The position numbers and the translations under genes were made by a program. From contig NZ_AUFO01000029.1 in NCBI RefSeq assembly GCF_000426545.1, positions 1 through 64,000 on the forward strand: a stretch of DNA of 64,000 nucleotides, given 5' to 3'. Shown here piece after piece: positions 53,188-61,845 of this stretch; positions within the stretch are counted from its first letter, which is position 1; every line of letters begins with the position of its first letter. This DNA is from Paenibacillus massiliensis subsp. panacisoli DSM 21345. GTDB lineage: Bacteria > Bacillota > Bacilli > Paenibacillales > Paenibacillaceae. Below the pieces are notes generated by a model that had not been told where the DNA came from, did not search any database, and saw nothing but the letters and a program-made list of their open reading frames with translations.

Positions 53188-53500
53188 AAAAAAACGCCTC
53201 CGCAGCCAAAGCTGCAGAGACGTTTTACCGTGGTTCCACTCTGCTTGAGATGCCGCAGCATATGCCGACCTCTCATCTTTCACATCCAGTAACGCGGATG
53301 ACACGGTTCAACCTGTCCTGGCTACCGATCCGGTATCACAGGTTCAATCGAACAGCTCCCAGGCGCATTTCTACTGCTGGCCATCTGGACAACTCACAGC
53401 CCCGGCCTTCGCCTTCGTCTGTCCTCTCTGGTTAGATGACTATTGCAATGTACTTCTCCTGCTCGTTGCTTTTATGTTACGGCGCAAATACACCGTCATC
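53188..53500 (-). promoter_or_regulatory. T-box leader of cysE-cysS, cysteine specifier
   Basis: The minus-strand RNA has the T-box sequence AGAGTGGAACCACGG (53228-53242). A terminator follows at 53188-53222 (CGTCTCTGCAGC, loop TTTG, GCTGCGGAGGCG, then seven T). In Stem I, AGAAATGCGCCTGGGAGC contains the likely specifier TGC (53365-53367), a Cys codon. Uncharged tRNA-Cys would favour antitermination and so raise CysE and CysS. Confidence 0.9.
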
Positions 53501-53522
53501 AATCATTTCGTTGGTGACACCC

Positions 53523-53551
53523 ATTATAGCGGAAAGACAACAAACTGACAA
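53523..53551 (-). promoter_or_regulatory. promoter of the T-box cysE-cysS unit
   Basis: Minus-strand -35 TTGTCA (53546-53551), 17 bp, -10 TATAAT (53523-53528), 18 nt past the gltX stop. It places the leader start near 53516. Confidence 0.85.
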
Positions 53552-53568
53552 CAATTCCAGTTCAGGAC

Positions 53569-55029
53569 TTAGCCTTTGATCTGGGATTGCAAACGCTGAA
53601 TGACCTTATCCCGACCAAGAAGATAAATAGTCTCGTTCAGATCTCTTCCGTGGGTCTGGCCCGTCAACGCCACACGAATCGGCATAAATAGCTGCTTGCC
53701 CTTGAAGCCAGTCTCCTTCTGTACTTCCTTGATGAGGGCAGCCATACGTGCTGCTGTGAACTCTTCACTTGCCTGTACCTTGTCCACAAATGCCTGTAGT
53801 ACAGCTGGGACCTGCTCTTCTGCCAGTACAGCCTGGGCTTCCCCATCAAGCTTCAGATGTGAGCGGAAGAAGACGTCTGATAATTTGACAATATCCGACG
53901 CAGCTGTCATTTGCTCCTGATACAAGCGTACCAGAGCCTCGGCCCATGCAGCCTGCTCCTCTGTCAGCTCCTGTGGAATTAATCCAGCTTCCTGCAGATG
54001 CGGAACAGCCATTGCCGTAATCCGTGCAGAGTCAGCATGCTTGATGTAGTGATTATTCAGATGAGCCAGCTTCAGCGGATCAAATACAGCCGGGCTCTTG
54101 GACAGACGATTCGGATCGAAGATGGAGATCAATTGCTCTTGATCGTAGATCTCTTCTTCTCCCTCTGGTGACCATCCCAGAAGTGCGATAAAGTTGAACA
54201 TAGCCTCTGGCAAATAGCCAAGACGGTCATATTGCTCCATGAATTGGATAATGGATTCATTCCGCTTGCTAAGCTTCTTGTGATCCTCACCCACGATTAG
54301 AGTCATGTGTCCAAAGATCGGCGGCTCCCAACCAAGCGCCTCATAGATCATCAGCTGCCGCGGAGTATTGGATACGTGATCCTCGCCGCGCAGGACGTGA
54401 GTAATCTTCATCAAATGATCATCCACTGCTACCGCGAAGTTATAGGTCGGAATTCCATCCTTCTTGACGATAACAAAATCGCCACTCTCCTTGGAGTTGA
54501 ACGTAATGGAGCCCTTCACCATATCATCAAATGTATATTCACGGTCCTCCGGTACCCGGAAACGAATGCTCGGCACACGTCCCTCTGCTTCGAAGGCCTT
54601 ACATTGTTCCTCAGTCAAATCCCGGTGCTTGCCAGAGTAACGAGGGGTCTCGCCACGAGCCATCTGCTCTTCACGCTCTTTCTCCAGCTCTTCCTCCGTG
54701 CAATAACAACGATAAGCAAGGCCATTGTCCAGCAAGGACTGCCATTGCTCCTTATAGATATCCAGACGCTCAGTCTGACGATAAGGGCCGTATTCACCGC
54801 CAACATCCACGCTTTCATCCCAGTCGATGCCAAGCCACTTCAAATATTTAAGCTGACTCTCCACGCCACCCTCAATGTTACGCTTCACATCGGTATCTTC
54901 AATACGAATAATGAATTTACCACCCTGATTTCTAGCATACAAATAATTGAACAGTGCTGTTCTTGCATTTCCGATATGTAGATGTCCCGTTGGACTTGGC
55001 GCATACCGTACACGGACTTCCGTGCTCAT
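53569..55029 (-). CDS. gltX: glutamyl-tRNA synthetase
   Basis: A 486-residue class I synthetase with PSPTGHLHIGNART (11-24, HIGH motif) and KLSKR (252-256, KMSKS motif). Firmicutes usually lack GlnRS, so this enzyme probably also charges tRNA-Gln for amidation; that is inference from the phylum. GGAGGGG is 5-8 nt before the ATG. It follows ispF, and the T-box cysE unit follows it. Confidence 0.98.
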   Translation of the reverse strand: MSTEVRVRYAPSPTGHLHIGNARTALFNYLYARNQGGKFIIRIEDTDVKRNIEGGVESQLKYLKWLGIDWDESVDVGGEYGPYRQTERLDIYKEQWQSLLDNGLAYRCYCTEEELEKEREEQMARGETPRYSGKHRDLTEEQCKAFEAEGRVPSIRFRVPEDREYTFDDMVKGSITFNSKESGDFVIVKKDGIPTYNFAVAVDDHLMKITHVLRGEDHVSNTPRQLMIYEALGWEPPIFGHMTLIVGEDHKKLSKRNESIIQFMEQYDRLGYLPEAMFNFIALLGWSPEGEEEIYDQEQLISIFDPNRLSKSPAVFDPLKLAHLNNHYIKHADSARITAMAVPHLQEAGLIPQELTEEQAAWAEALVRLYQEQMTAASDIVKLSDVFFRSHLKLDGEAQAVLAEEQVPAVLQAFVDKVQASEEFTAARMAALIKEVQKETGFKGKQLFMPIRVALTGQTHGRDLNETIYLLGRDKVIQRLQSQIKG

Positions 55030-55058
55030 ACAATCCCCTCCGTAACTTATCTCTCAAC

Positions 55059-55550
55059 TCATGATGATAGCATACCCTTGACAAGGCACACAACCGATTG
55101 TGCAGCGACTCCCTCACCACGCCCGGTGAAGCCAAGCTGCTCAGTCGTTGTAGCCTTGACGTTAACCTGTGAACGTTCCTTCGCCCCAAGCGTTTCTGCT
55201 ATAACATCTACCATTTGTGGAATATATGGAGCCATCTTCGGGCGCTGGGCAATAATCGTGCTGTCTACATTGCCAAGCTCGTATCCCTGCTCCTTGGCCA
55301 ATTGCCATACATGCTGCAGTAGCTTGAGGCTATCCGCATCCTTAAATGCAGGATCGTTGTCAGGAAAATGCTTGCCGATATCTCCCATACCTAGGGCGCC
55401 CAAGATCGCATCCGTAATCGCATGTAACAGTACGTCCGCATCGGAATGGCCCAACAGACCTTTCTCATACGGAATAGTTACGCCCCCGATAATACACGGC
55501 CTTCCTTCGACCAACTGATGAACATCGAATCCTTGTCCTACTCGAATCAT
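55059..55550 (-). CDS. ispF: 2-C-methyl-D-erythritol 2,4-cyclodiphosphate synthase
   Basis: A 163-residue IspF of the MEP isoprenoid pathway. Zinc ligands are D9, H11 and H43 (GFDVHQL and DVLLHA). It ends with TTTEQLGFTGRGEGVAAQSVV. The ATG at 55550 overlaps the ispD stop by 4 nt (ATGA), so the pair is coupled. The open frame reaches 75 codons upstream, but that part is inside ispD. Confidence 0.97.
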   Translation of the reverse strand: MIRVGQGFDVHQLVEGRPCIIGGVTIPYEKGLLGHSDADVLLHAITDAILGALGMGDIGKHFPDNDPAFKDADSLKLLQHVWQLAKEQGYELGNVDSTIIAQRPKMAPYIPQMVDVIAETLGAKERSQVNVKATTTEQLGFTGRGEGVAAQSVVCLVKGMLSS

Positions 55551-56245
55551 TCTGTCTCCTCTTCCTCTCTGCCCGTCCATAATGTTGCGATCTCCAGATC
55601 CTCCGGGGTAGTAATCTTGATATTGGTATAGCTGCCCTCTACCATCTGTACACGGATACCAAGACGCTCTACCAGCATCGAATCGTCCGTACCCAGGAAT
55701 CCGTCTTTCTCCGCCAGCACATATGCCTCTTCCAAATCGGAAAGACGAAAAGTCTGTGGCGTTTGAATGCTCCACAGACTTCGGCGTTCTGGCGTTGCCA
55801 CAACTTTACCGTCCTGATCCACCTGCTTAATCGTATCCTTGACAGGAACACCCAGCACGGATGCTCCATGCTCGCGAGCAGCTTCTAGACAGTCCCGTAT
55901 GGCCTTCCGGGTCACAAAAGGGCGTACCCCATCATGAACCATGACCCACTTCGTATTCAGCCGCGCAAGACCGCGCTTGACCGAATGCTGACGCTCAGCA
56001 CCACCAGCGACGATAGATGACACCTTATCAATGCCGAATTCATCAATCCAGTCACGACAGCGGTCCGTATCTCCTTCACCAGTGACGAGTACGATCTCCT
56101 GAATCTCAGGCATACGGGCGAACACCTCAAGTGTATATATAAAAACAGGCTTGTCCCCTAATTTCAAAAACTGCTTGCTCTCTGTCGTGCCCATTCGGGT
56201 TCCGCGTCCTGCGGCCACAACGACGACACCGAGGCTATTGTCCAT
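55547..56245 (-). CDS. ispD: 2-C-methyl-D-erythritol 4-phosphate cytidylyltransferase
   Basis: A 232-residue IspD making CDP-methylerythritol. The nucleotide-binding loop is AAGRGTRMG (11-19) with K24 beyond. VMVHDGVRPFVTRK and PVKDTIKQV are further family motifs. A purine-rich GGTAGGG is about 9 nt before the ATG. It is followed by ispF and preceded by yacL. Confidence 0.97.
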   Translation of the reverse strand: MDNSLGVVVVAAGRGTRMGTTESKQFLKLGDKPVFIYTLEVFARMPEIQEIVLVTGEGDTDRCRDWIDEFGIDKVSSIVAGGAERQHSVKRGLARLNTKWVMVHDGVRPFVTRKAIRDCLEAAREHGASVLGVPVKDTIKQVDQDGKVVATPERRSLWSIQTPQTFRLSDLEEAYVLAEKDGFLGTDDSMLVERLGIRVQMVEGSYTNIKITTPEDLEIATLWTGREEEETE

Positions 56246-56323
56246 TGCTCCAATCCCTACCTTAACAGTCAGTATGCCGGAATGGCTATGGTCGGTAACA
56301 CCGACCCTTCCATCATACCGTGT

Positions 56324-57406
56324 TTACTGAGCTTTTTCCAATAATTTCGGTTTGGCGAAGATCATGCGACCCGCAGAGGTCTGCAGCACACTCGTCACAA
56401 GCACCTCCATGGTCGTGCCAATGTAATCCCGTCCACCCTCTACTACGATCATGGTCCCATCATCTAGATAAGCGACGCCTTGACCGTGCTCCTTGCCGTC
56501 CTTAATGATCTGCACGACAATCTCTTCACCCGGCAGCACGACTGGCTTCACCGCATTGGCTAGATCATTGATATTCAGTACAGACACACCCTGCAGCTCA
56601 CATACCTTATTCAGGTTGAAATCATTGGTCACGACCTTACCCTGCAGAAGCTTCGCCAGCTTGACGAGCTTACTATCCACTTCAGAGATTTCTTCAAAAT
56701 CACCCTCATAGATAAGCACCTTCACATCAAGCTCCTTCTGAATCTTGTTCAGAATATCGAGCCCCCTGCGTCCACGATTACGCTTGAGTAGATCGGATGA
56801 ATCCGCAATATGCTGGAGCTCCTCCAGTACGAATTCTGGAATAACAATCGTGCCTTCAATGAATCCCGTCTTACAAATATCAGCTATTCTGCCGTCAATG
56901 ATGACGCTGGTATCCAGAATCTTATGCTCCTCCAGCCAGCGTTCCTCAGGCTCCTCCGTGTGGTGAAAGCGCCCTGACGTCCATAGAGACGTAAGCTCAT
57001 CACGCTTTTCCAATCCCACCATCATACCGACATATCCACACACGAGCATGATGCCCAGACCGAGGATCTGCCCACTAACTCCGAGCCAGGACAGCCCCGG
57101 ATAGATGAGTATCGCAAACAGCAGACCACTCAGCAAGCCTACTGTGCCAGAAGCAATCTCATGAATGGGGATGCCCGCCAGCCTATCAATTCCTCGTTGT
57201 AATCGGTTGGAAAGCGCTGAGCCCGCAGCTGAACAGCTAACGAGAAACACCAACGCACCCAGTATAGTCCAAATCACGTCACCCGCAGGAGAATCCTGCA
57301 TCCATACCGGCAGCCAGCGAACAGTCCCTGCAACTCTATCATATAACGTATAGCCGAACCATGCCCCGCACAATCCTGTAAAAGTTAAAATGGCTCTTTT
57401 CCACAT
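56324..57406 (-). CDS. yacL: PIN/TRAM-domain membrane protein (YacL)
   Basis: A 360-residue protein with four N-terminal transmembrane helices (about 4-22, 44-62, 86-106, 112-132), a cytoplasmic PIN nuclease-like domain starting KILDTSVIIDGRIADI (D165) with TND near 260-262, and a C-terminal TRAM domain (about 290-352). The target RNA is unknown. The ATG at 57406 has GGAGGT 10 nt upstream; a 12-codon longer start lacks a ribosome-binding site. Synteny with ispD matches B. subtilis. Confidence 0.93.
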   Translation of the reverse strand: MWKRAILTFTGLCGAWFGYTLYDRVAGTVRWLPVWMQDSPAGDVIWTILGALVFLVSCSAAGSALSNRLQRGIDRLAGIPIHEIASGTVGLLSGLLFAILIYPGLSWLGVSGQILGLGIMLVCGYVGMMVGLEKRDELTSLWTSGRFHHTEEPEERWLEEHKILDTSVIIDGRIADICKTGFIEGTIVIPEFVLEELQHIADSSDLLKRNRGRRGLDILNKIQKELDVKVLIYEGDFEEISEVDSKLVKLAKLLQGKVVTNDFNLNKVCELQGVSVLNINDLANAVKPVVLPGEEIVVQIIKDGKEHGQGVAYLDDGTMIVVEGGRDYIGTTMEVLVTSVLQTSAGRMIFAKPKLLEKAQ

Positions 57407-57557
57407 GAACCCCCGCACCTCCTCTGTTTCCTTGGTATCCATTTCTATCTGGATTCTTTATCCAGTATGATCCAAATCAGCCGGGGTTAACCGTGGGTTG
57501 ATGAACTTTTTTCCCAAGCTAGACAGGGAGAGTCAGCCAGCAACCTTGATCTTTATA

Positions 57558-57587
57558 TTGAAAGGGTATATTTTTTTGGCATATAAT
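57558..57587 (+). promoter_or_regulatory. promoter of the small cysteine-rich gene
   Basis: Plus-strand -35 TTGAAA (57558-57563), 18 bp, -10 TATAAT (57582-57587). The start is expected near 57594, giving a leader of about 30 nt. Confidence 0.75.
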
Positions 57588-57622
57588 GAATTTATTCCTA
57601 TAAATCAGAGGTGGGTAGCGAA

Positions 57623-58018
57623 ATGACCGTACAAAGCTTGCACGCTTTTCAAGATCAGGTATCCGAACTGCTGCTCCGTCACCGCAGTCTGCTAGATGTT
57701 CTGTCCAAAACTGGGCAATCAGGCGCCTCTGTGAACCGTGCCGTTGCCAAAGCAATAACGGAATGCGGCTGCATTGAGGTCCACGCCAAAAAACAGGATT
57801 ATGAGCTGGAGTCCAGTCTGGAGGATGCCAAAGCTCAGTTGGATAACCACGTTCAAGGGTCGCTTTGTGAGAATTGTAAGGAAGTTATTATGTCCGAGCT
57901 TGGTCGTAGCCTCTTCTACATGTCCGCTCTTTGCAATCTGCTGGAGATCAATTTGGAAGATGTGGTGGAGCGCGAGTCTCAGAAGTGCTCGACGCTGGGA
58001 CTATTCAATATGTCTTAA
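57623..58018 (+). CDS. conserved-looking cysteine-containing protein of unknown function
   Basis: A 131-residue soluble protein. The N-terminal half is helical (LHAFQDQVSELLLRHRSLLD). Cysteines are C48 and C50 in TECGCIEVHAKKQ, C82 and C85 in a CENC pair, C104 and C122. They could bind a metal. I recall similar proteins in Paenibacillus and clostridia, possibly listed as DUF1573, but I am not sure. AGAGGTGGG precedes the ATG at 57623; a GTG 12 nt upstream is less well placed. It is the only plus-strand gene between 12480 and the right edge, with its own promoter and terminator. Confidence 0.75.
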   Translation: MTVQSLHAFQDQVSELLLRHRSLLDVLSKTGQSGASVNRAVAKAITECGCIEVHAKKQDYELESSLEDAKAQLDNHVQGSLCENCKEVIMSELGRSLFYMSALCNLLEINLEDVVERESQKCSTLGLFNMS

Positions 58019-58106
58019 TGCTTTTATTTACCTGAACAATCCTTCTCATCAACATCATAGAAGGCTTGGGACGCCGAGTATCCACGCTAGTGCCCTAAGC
58101 AACAAA

Positions 58107-58146
58107 AAAAGCATGTGTGCCCCATTAATGAGACATACATGCTTTT
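58107..58146. terminator. bidirectional terminator
   Basis: AAAAGCATGTGTG and CATACATGCTTTT form a 13-bp stem (one mismatch). T-rich sequence follows on both strands (TTCCTTTTG on plus, seven T on minus). It ends the cysteine-rich gene (plus) and pssA (minus). Confidence 0.85.
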
Positions 58147-58293
58147 CCTTTTGCTTTGTTGAAATGACCACAGCCAATACTCGATCCTAGTAGACATGGA
58201 TAACAGCATAATTACTAAATCTATTCCAACGAATTGGAGATACGAATAATTCCTGGAACTTGTATTAGCTATCGCATAATTAGCTTACAAACA

Positions 58294-59025
58294 TTAACGT
58301 TCAGAGTGGCGATACTGATCATCAGACGATTTACGCTTCTTCCTCCGTCTGCCAAAGATTCGTTCCAGATGATGCTTCATACCGTAGAGTGCATAGAGCA
58401 CCAGGGGTACGAAAATCAGCTTGGAGAGATTATCAGCGAACTGGATCGCAATGAACACGGCCCCGATTGCAACCAGAGGTGCAATCCATATCGCTTTCTT
58501 CGGAAGACCAACCTTCTTGAAGTTAGGATACTTTAAGGAGCTGATCATCAGGTATGAGAGTAGCATCGTCGCTACAGCCATCGGTATAGGAGATATATCT
58601 GCATGGAACAGGGACAGAGTCGCGAGCACACCGCCCGCTGCTGGAATCGGAAGTCCCGTAAAATAGCCTGGAATCCCCGCACGCACGTTGAATCTCGCTA
58701 GACGCATTGCACCACACATAGGAAAAATGGCCGTAGCCGTCCAGCCCAGTGCTGGATGTACATCATGGAAACTAACAATATACATAATTACAGCAGGTGC
58801 TGCGCCAAAAGAAACCATATCCGACAAGGAATCAAGCTCTTTGCCGAAATCACTCTGTGCATTGAGTGCTCTCGCAGCACGGCCATCCAATCCGTCAAGC
58901 AACATTGCAACAATAACCATAATGGCTGCATAGCTGTATTTACCATCTACCGCAAGCATCATGGCAATCATTCCAAGGAACAGATTACCCAAAGTAAACA
59001 TGTTCGGAATTGATTTGGCTATCAT
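58294..59025 (-). CDS. pssA: CDP-diacylglycerol-serine O-phosphatidyltransferase
   Basis: A 243-residue integral membrane enzyme making phosphatidylserine, the precursor of phosphatidylethanolamine. The CDP-alcohol phosphotransferase signature D-G-x2-A-R-x8-G-x3-D-x3-D is exact at 47-69 (D47, G48, R52, G61, D65, D69). About six to eight hydrophobic segments follow, and the tail is very basic (RRRKKRKSSDD). GAGGTG precedes the ATG. In B. subtilis pssA lies elsewhere; here it follows disA. Confidence 0.95.
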   Translation of the reverse strand: MIAKSIPNMFTLGNLFLGMIAMMLAVDGKYSYAAIMVIVAMLLDGLDGRAARALNAQSDFGKELDSLSDMVSFGAAPAVIMYIVSFHDVHPALGWTATAIFPMCGAMRLARFNVRAGIPGYFTGLPIPAAGGVLATLSLFHADISPIPMAVATMLLSYLMISSLKYPNFKKVGLPKKAIWIAPLVAIGAVFIAIQFADNLSKLIFVPLVLYALYGMKHHLERIFGRRRKKRKSSDDQYRHSER

Positions 59026-59055
59026 ATTTTCACCTCATAAGCTAAGCTCTAGTTC

Positions 59056-59079
59056 CAATATCATCCACTGATGATATTG
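59056..59079 (-). other. intercistronic hairpin between disA and pssA
   Basis: CAATATCAT, 6-nt loop, ATGATATTG is a perfect 9-bp inverted repeat a few bases after the disA stop. There is no U-tract. It is probably an mRNA stability or processing element. Confidence 0.55.
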
Positions 59080-59082
59080 CAA

Positions 59083-60159
59083 TTACATCTGCCTGTCAAT
59101 GAACACTTGCTCCTGCAGTCGCTTCAGCCCTTCCTTGATGGTACGGGCGCGCACCTCACCAATGCCATCCACCTCATCCAGTTCCTCAATGGAAGCCATC
59201 ATAACCTGTGGCAGCTCACTGAATTGGTCTACCAGATTATGAATAATCACATTAGGTAGCCTTGGAATTTTATTCAGTACACGATACCCTCTTGGGGATA
59301 CCGTTTCCTCTGAAGTGGCCGCGGACGAAGGATAACCAAGCAATCGCGCTATATGATGAGCATCGAGCAGTTCTTCATCCGTTGAATGCTTTAGACCATT
59401 AATGATTTCGCGGATTTTCTCATCACTGTCTTCTTTGGCATAGTCCTTATAGAGTAACCAAGCTTCTTCCTCGGTGGTCCCCACAAGCTCCTCCATCTGC
59501 ATGCTGATCAGACGGCCTTCATTGCCTAGCTCGTTGACATAACGCTTAATTTCCATCTTAATCCGCATGACCATCTCCGTCCGCTGGATTACATTGATAA
59601 CCTCCGGGATGGTTACCAGCTCCTCGAATTCGGAGGCAGACAGGTTCGTCAGGGCCTGATTCAGTACAGATTTGTATTTCTCCAGCGTCTGAATAGCCTG
59701 ATTGGCTTTGGTCAATATGACACCAATTTCCTTAAGGGCATAGCGAAGCGTGCCTTGATACAAAGTAATAATATTACGACGCTGAGAAATGGACACAACC
59801 AGCTTCCCCGTTTGCTTCGCAACTCGCTCGGCCGTTCTATGACGAATTCCGGTCTCAATGGAGGAGATGGAGGAATCCGGTATCAACTGCGTGTTCGCAT
59901 ATAAAATCCGCTTCAAATCTTCGCTCAAAATGATGGCCCCATCCATTTTGGCCAATTCATACAGATAGTTCGGTGAAAAGTCGCAATTAATGGAGAAGCC
60001 TCCATCTACCACTTCCATAACCTCTGGACTGTAGCCGACGACGAGAAGTGCTCCGGTCTTAGCCCTGAGTACGTTTTCTAGACCTTCACGAAAGGGTGTA
60101 CCCGGCGCTACAAGCCGCAATAAATCGTTCATTTTACCGAGTTGGCTCGTTTCCTTCAT
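59083..60159 (-). CDS. disA: DNA integrity scanning diadenylate cyclase DisA
   Basis: A 358-residue DisA that makes cyclic di-AMP and pauses on branched DNA to delay sporulation. The DAC domain (about 1-145) has the catalytic DGA (73-75) and RHR (106-108). A helical spine follows, then a C-terminal helix-hairpin-helix DNA-binding domain with LDEVDGIGEVRARTIKEGL. AGGGGG overlaps the radA stop and precedes the ATG. Linkage to radA matches B. subtilis, where RadA inhibits DisA. Confidence 0.97.
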   Translation of the reverse strand: MKETSQLGKMNDLLRLVAPGTPFREGLENVLRAKTGALLVVGYSPEVMEVVDGGFSINCDFSPNYLYELAKMDGAIILSEDLKRILYANTQLIPDSSISSIETGIRHRTAERVAKQTGKLVVSISQRRNIITLYQGTLRYALKEIGVILTKANQAIQTLEKYKSVLNQALTNLSASEFEELVTIPEVINVIQRTEMVMRIKMEIKRYVNELGNEGRLISMQMEELVGTTEEEAWLLYKDYAKEDSDEKIREIINGLKHSTDEELLDAHHIARLLGYPSSAATSEETVSPRGYRVLNKIPRLPNVIIHNLVDQFSELPQVMMASIEELDEVDGIGEVRARTIKEGLKRLQEQVFIDRQM

Positions 60160-60173
60160 TGTATTTTTTCCCC

Positions 60174-61547
60174 CTAATTTAATGCGGCTGCCAGTGCTTC
60201 AGACACAGTCCCTACCCCAATGATCTCCAGATTTTTAGGTGGCGTCCAGCCTTTCAGACTTTTTTCCGGCAAAATCACTCGTTTGAATCCGAGCTTATGA
60301 GCTTCACGCACCCGCTGCTCTGCTCTGGACACAGCACGTACCTCACCAGTCAGTCCTACTTCACCAAAAACCACATCATAAGGCTTCGTAGGTACATCAC
60401 GGAAGCTTGAAGCAATACTGACGGCAATTGCCAGATCTACCGCCGGCTCATCCAGCTTCACGCCTCCTGCTACATTCAGATACGCATCCTGATTCTGCAA
60501 GAACATTCCCATACGCTTCTCCAGCACCGCAATGATCAGACTTAAGCGGTGGTGATCAATGCCCGTGCCCATTCGCCGCGGGGAAGGAAAGTGGGTACTT
60601 GCAATCAACGCCTGCAGCTCCACCAGTACAGGTCTCGTGCCCTCCATACTCGCAACCACTGTCGAACCTGCTACTCCTAATGGACGTTCGGATAGGAATA
60701 GCTCCGAAGGATTCTCTACCTCCCGCAAGCCTCCTTCTCCCATCTCGAAGATCCCCATTTCATTGGTGGAACCGAATCGATTCTTGACGGCCCGAAGCAA
60801 GCGATAGGTATGATGACGTTCCCCTTCAAAATACAGTACACAATCCACCATATGTTCAAGAAGTCTTGGACCTGCAATGGCTCCTTCTTTGGTAACATGA
60901 CCTACGAGGACCGTGGCTATGCCAAGCCCTTTGGCGATGCGCATAAAACGAGCTGTGCACTCTCGCACCTGGGATACACTGCCCGGCGCACTGGTCACAT
61001 CTGGCAAATAGACAGTCTGGATCGAGTCAATAACCAGAAATTGGGGCTTCATTTGATCTACAGCTGCCTCAATGGTCTCCAGATTCGTTTCACATAGAAC
61101 ATATAATTCAGGCGAGAGCACTCCAAGTCGATCAGCACGCAGCTTGGTCTGACGAACGGATTCTTCACCAGATACATACAGCACACGCAAGCCTGAACGT
61201 GCCAGTTCATTAGACGCCTGCAGTAGTAGCGTGGATTTGCCGATTCCAGGATCTCCGCCGACGAGTACTAATGAGCCTGGAACAAGTCCTCCACCCAGCA
61301 CCCGATTTAACTCTCCAATACCCGTGAGCACACGTGGTTCTTTCCCACTCTCGACCTCGGTAATCGACAAAGGCTTCTCTTGCGTCTGGTTATTAAAAAG
61401 GGATGAGCTCATCCCTGCTGTCTTTACAACAGTCTCTGTTGCCTCAACCATGGAGTTCCATGCTTGGCACCCTGGGCATTTTCCGTACCATTTAGGCGAT
61501 TCATAGCCGCATTCCGTGCAATAAAATTTGGTTTTTACTTTAGCCAT
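60174..61547 (-). CDS. radA: DNA repair protein RadA/Sms
   Basis: A 457-residue RadA helicase for recombination branch migration. An N-terminal zinc finger has C10, C13, C24 and C27. Walker A is GGDPGIGKST (97-106), and the RadA-specific KNRFG motif is at 255-259. A Lon-protease-like domain (about 290-457) closes the protein. The ATG at 61547 is 6 nt after AAGGAG. A strong terminator between clpC and radA means radA-disA must have its own promoter, which I cannot assign confidently. Confidence 0.97.
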   Translation of the reverse strand: MAKVKTKFYCTECGYESPKWYGKCPGCQAWNSMVEATETVVKTAGMSSSLFNNQTQEKPLSITEVESGKEPRVLTGIGELNRVLGGGLVPGSLVLVGGDPGIGKSTLLLQASNELARSGLRVLYVSGEESVRQTKLRADRLGVLSPELYVLCETNLETIEAAVDQMKPQFLVIDSIQTVYLPDVTSAPGSVSQVRECTARFMRIAKGLGIATVLVGHVTKEGAIAGPRLLEHMVDCVLYFEGERHHTYRLLRAVKNRFGSTNEMGIFEMGEGGLREVENPSELFLSERPLGVAGSTVVASMEGTRPVLVELQALIASTHFPSPRRMGTGIDHHRLSLIIAVLEKRMGMFLQNQDAYLNVAGGVKLDEPAVDLAIAVSIASSFRDVPTKPYDVVFGEVGLTGEVRAVSRAEQRVREAHKLGFKRVILPEKSLKGWTPPKNLEIIGVGTVSEALAAALN

Positions 61548-61749
61548 TCGATTCTCCTTGTTCAAAAAGCTCCAATACTAAAAGTGTACCATTGAAGCAG
61601 AGCAACCGTAAAGCAATATCACAAACTTTTCCAATCACTGTAATGAAGCAAAATTCTGATGACCGAGCATGATTTGCCCGGAATTCAAGGCAGATAAGAT
61701 TAATATATGACAGCATTTCACGAACATGAAGATGCTACCTCTTGGGATG

Positions 61750-61811
61750 AAAAAAAGGGTTGCCCCCATTGTATGCAGCACATCGCAGTACATAACGGGA
61801 GCAACCCTTTT
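61750..61811 (-). terminator. terminator after clpC
   Basis: The minus strand forms AAAAGGGTTGCTCCCG with its partner TGGGGGCAACCCTTTT, followed by a T-run, about 35 nt after the clpC stop. Confidence 0.88.
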
Positions 61812-61845
61812 CTATATAGTTCTCACTTGTCAAACGCTATATTCA

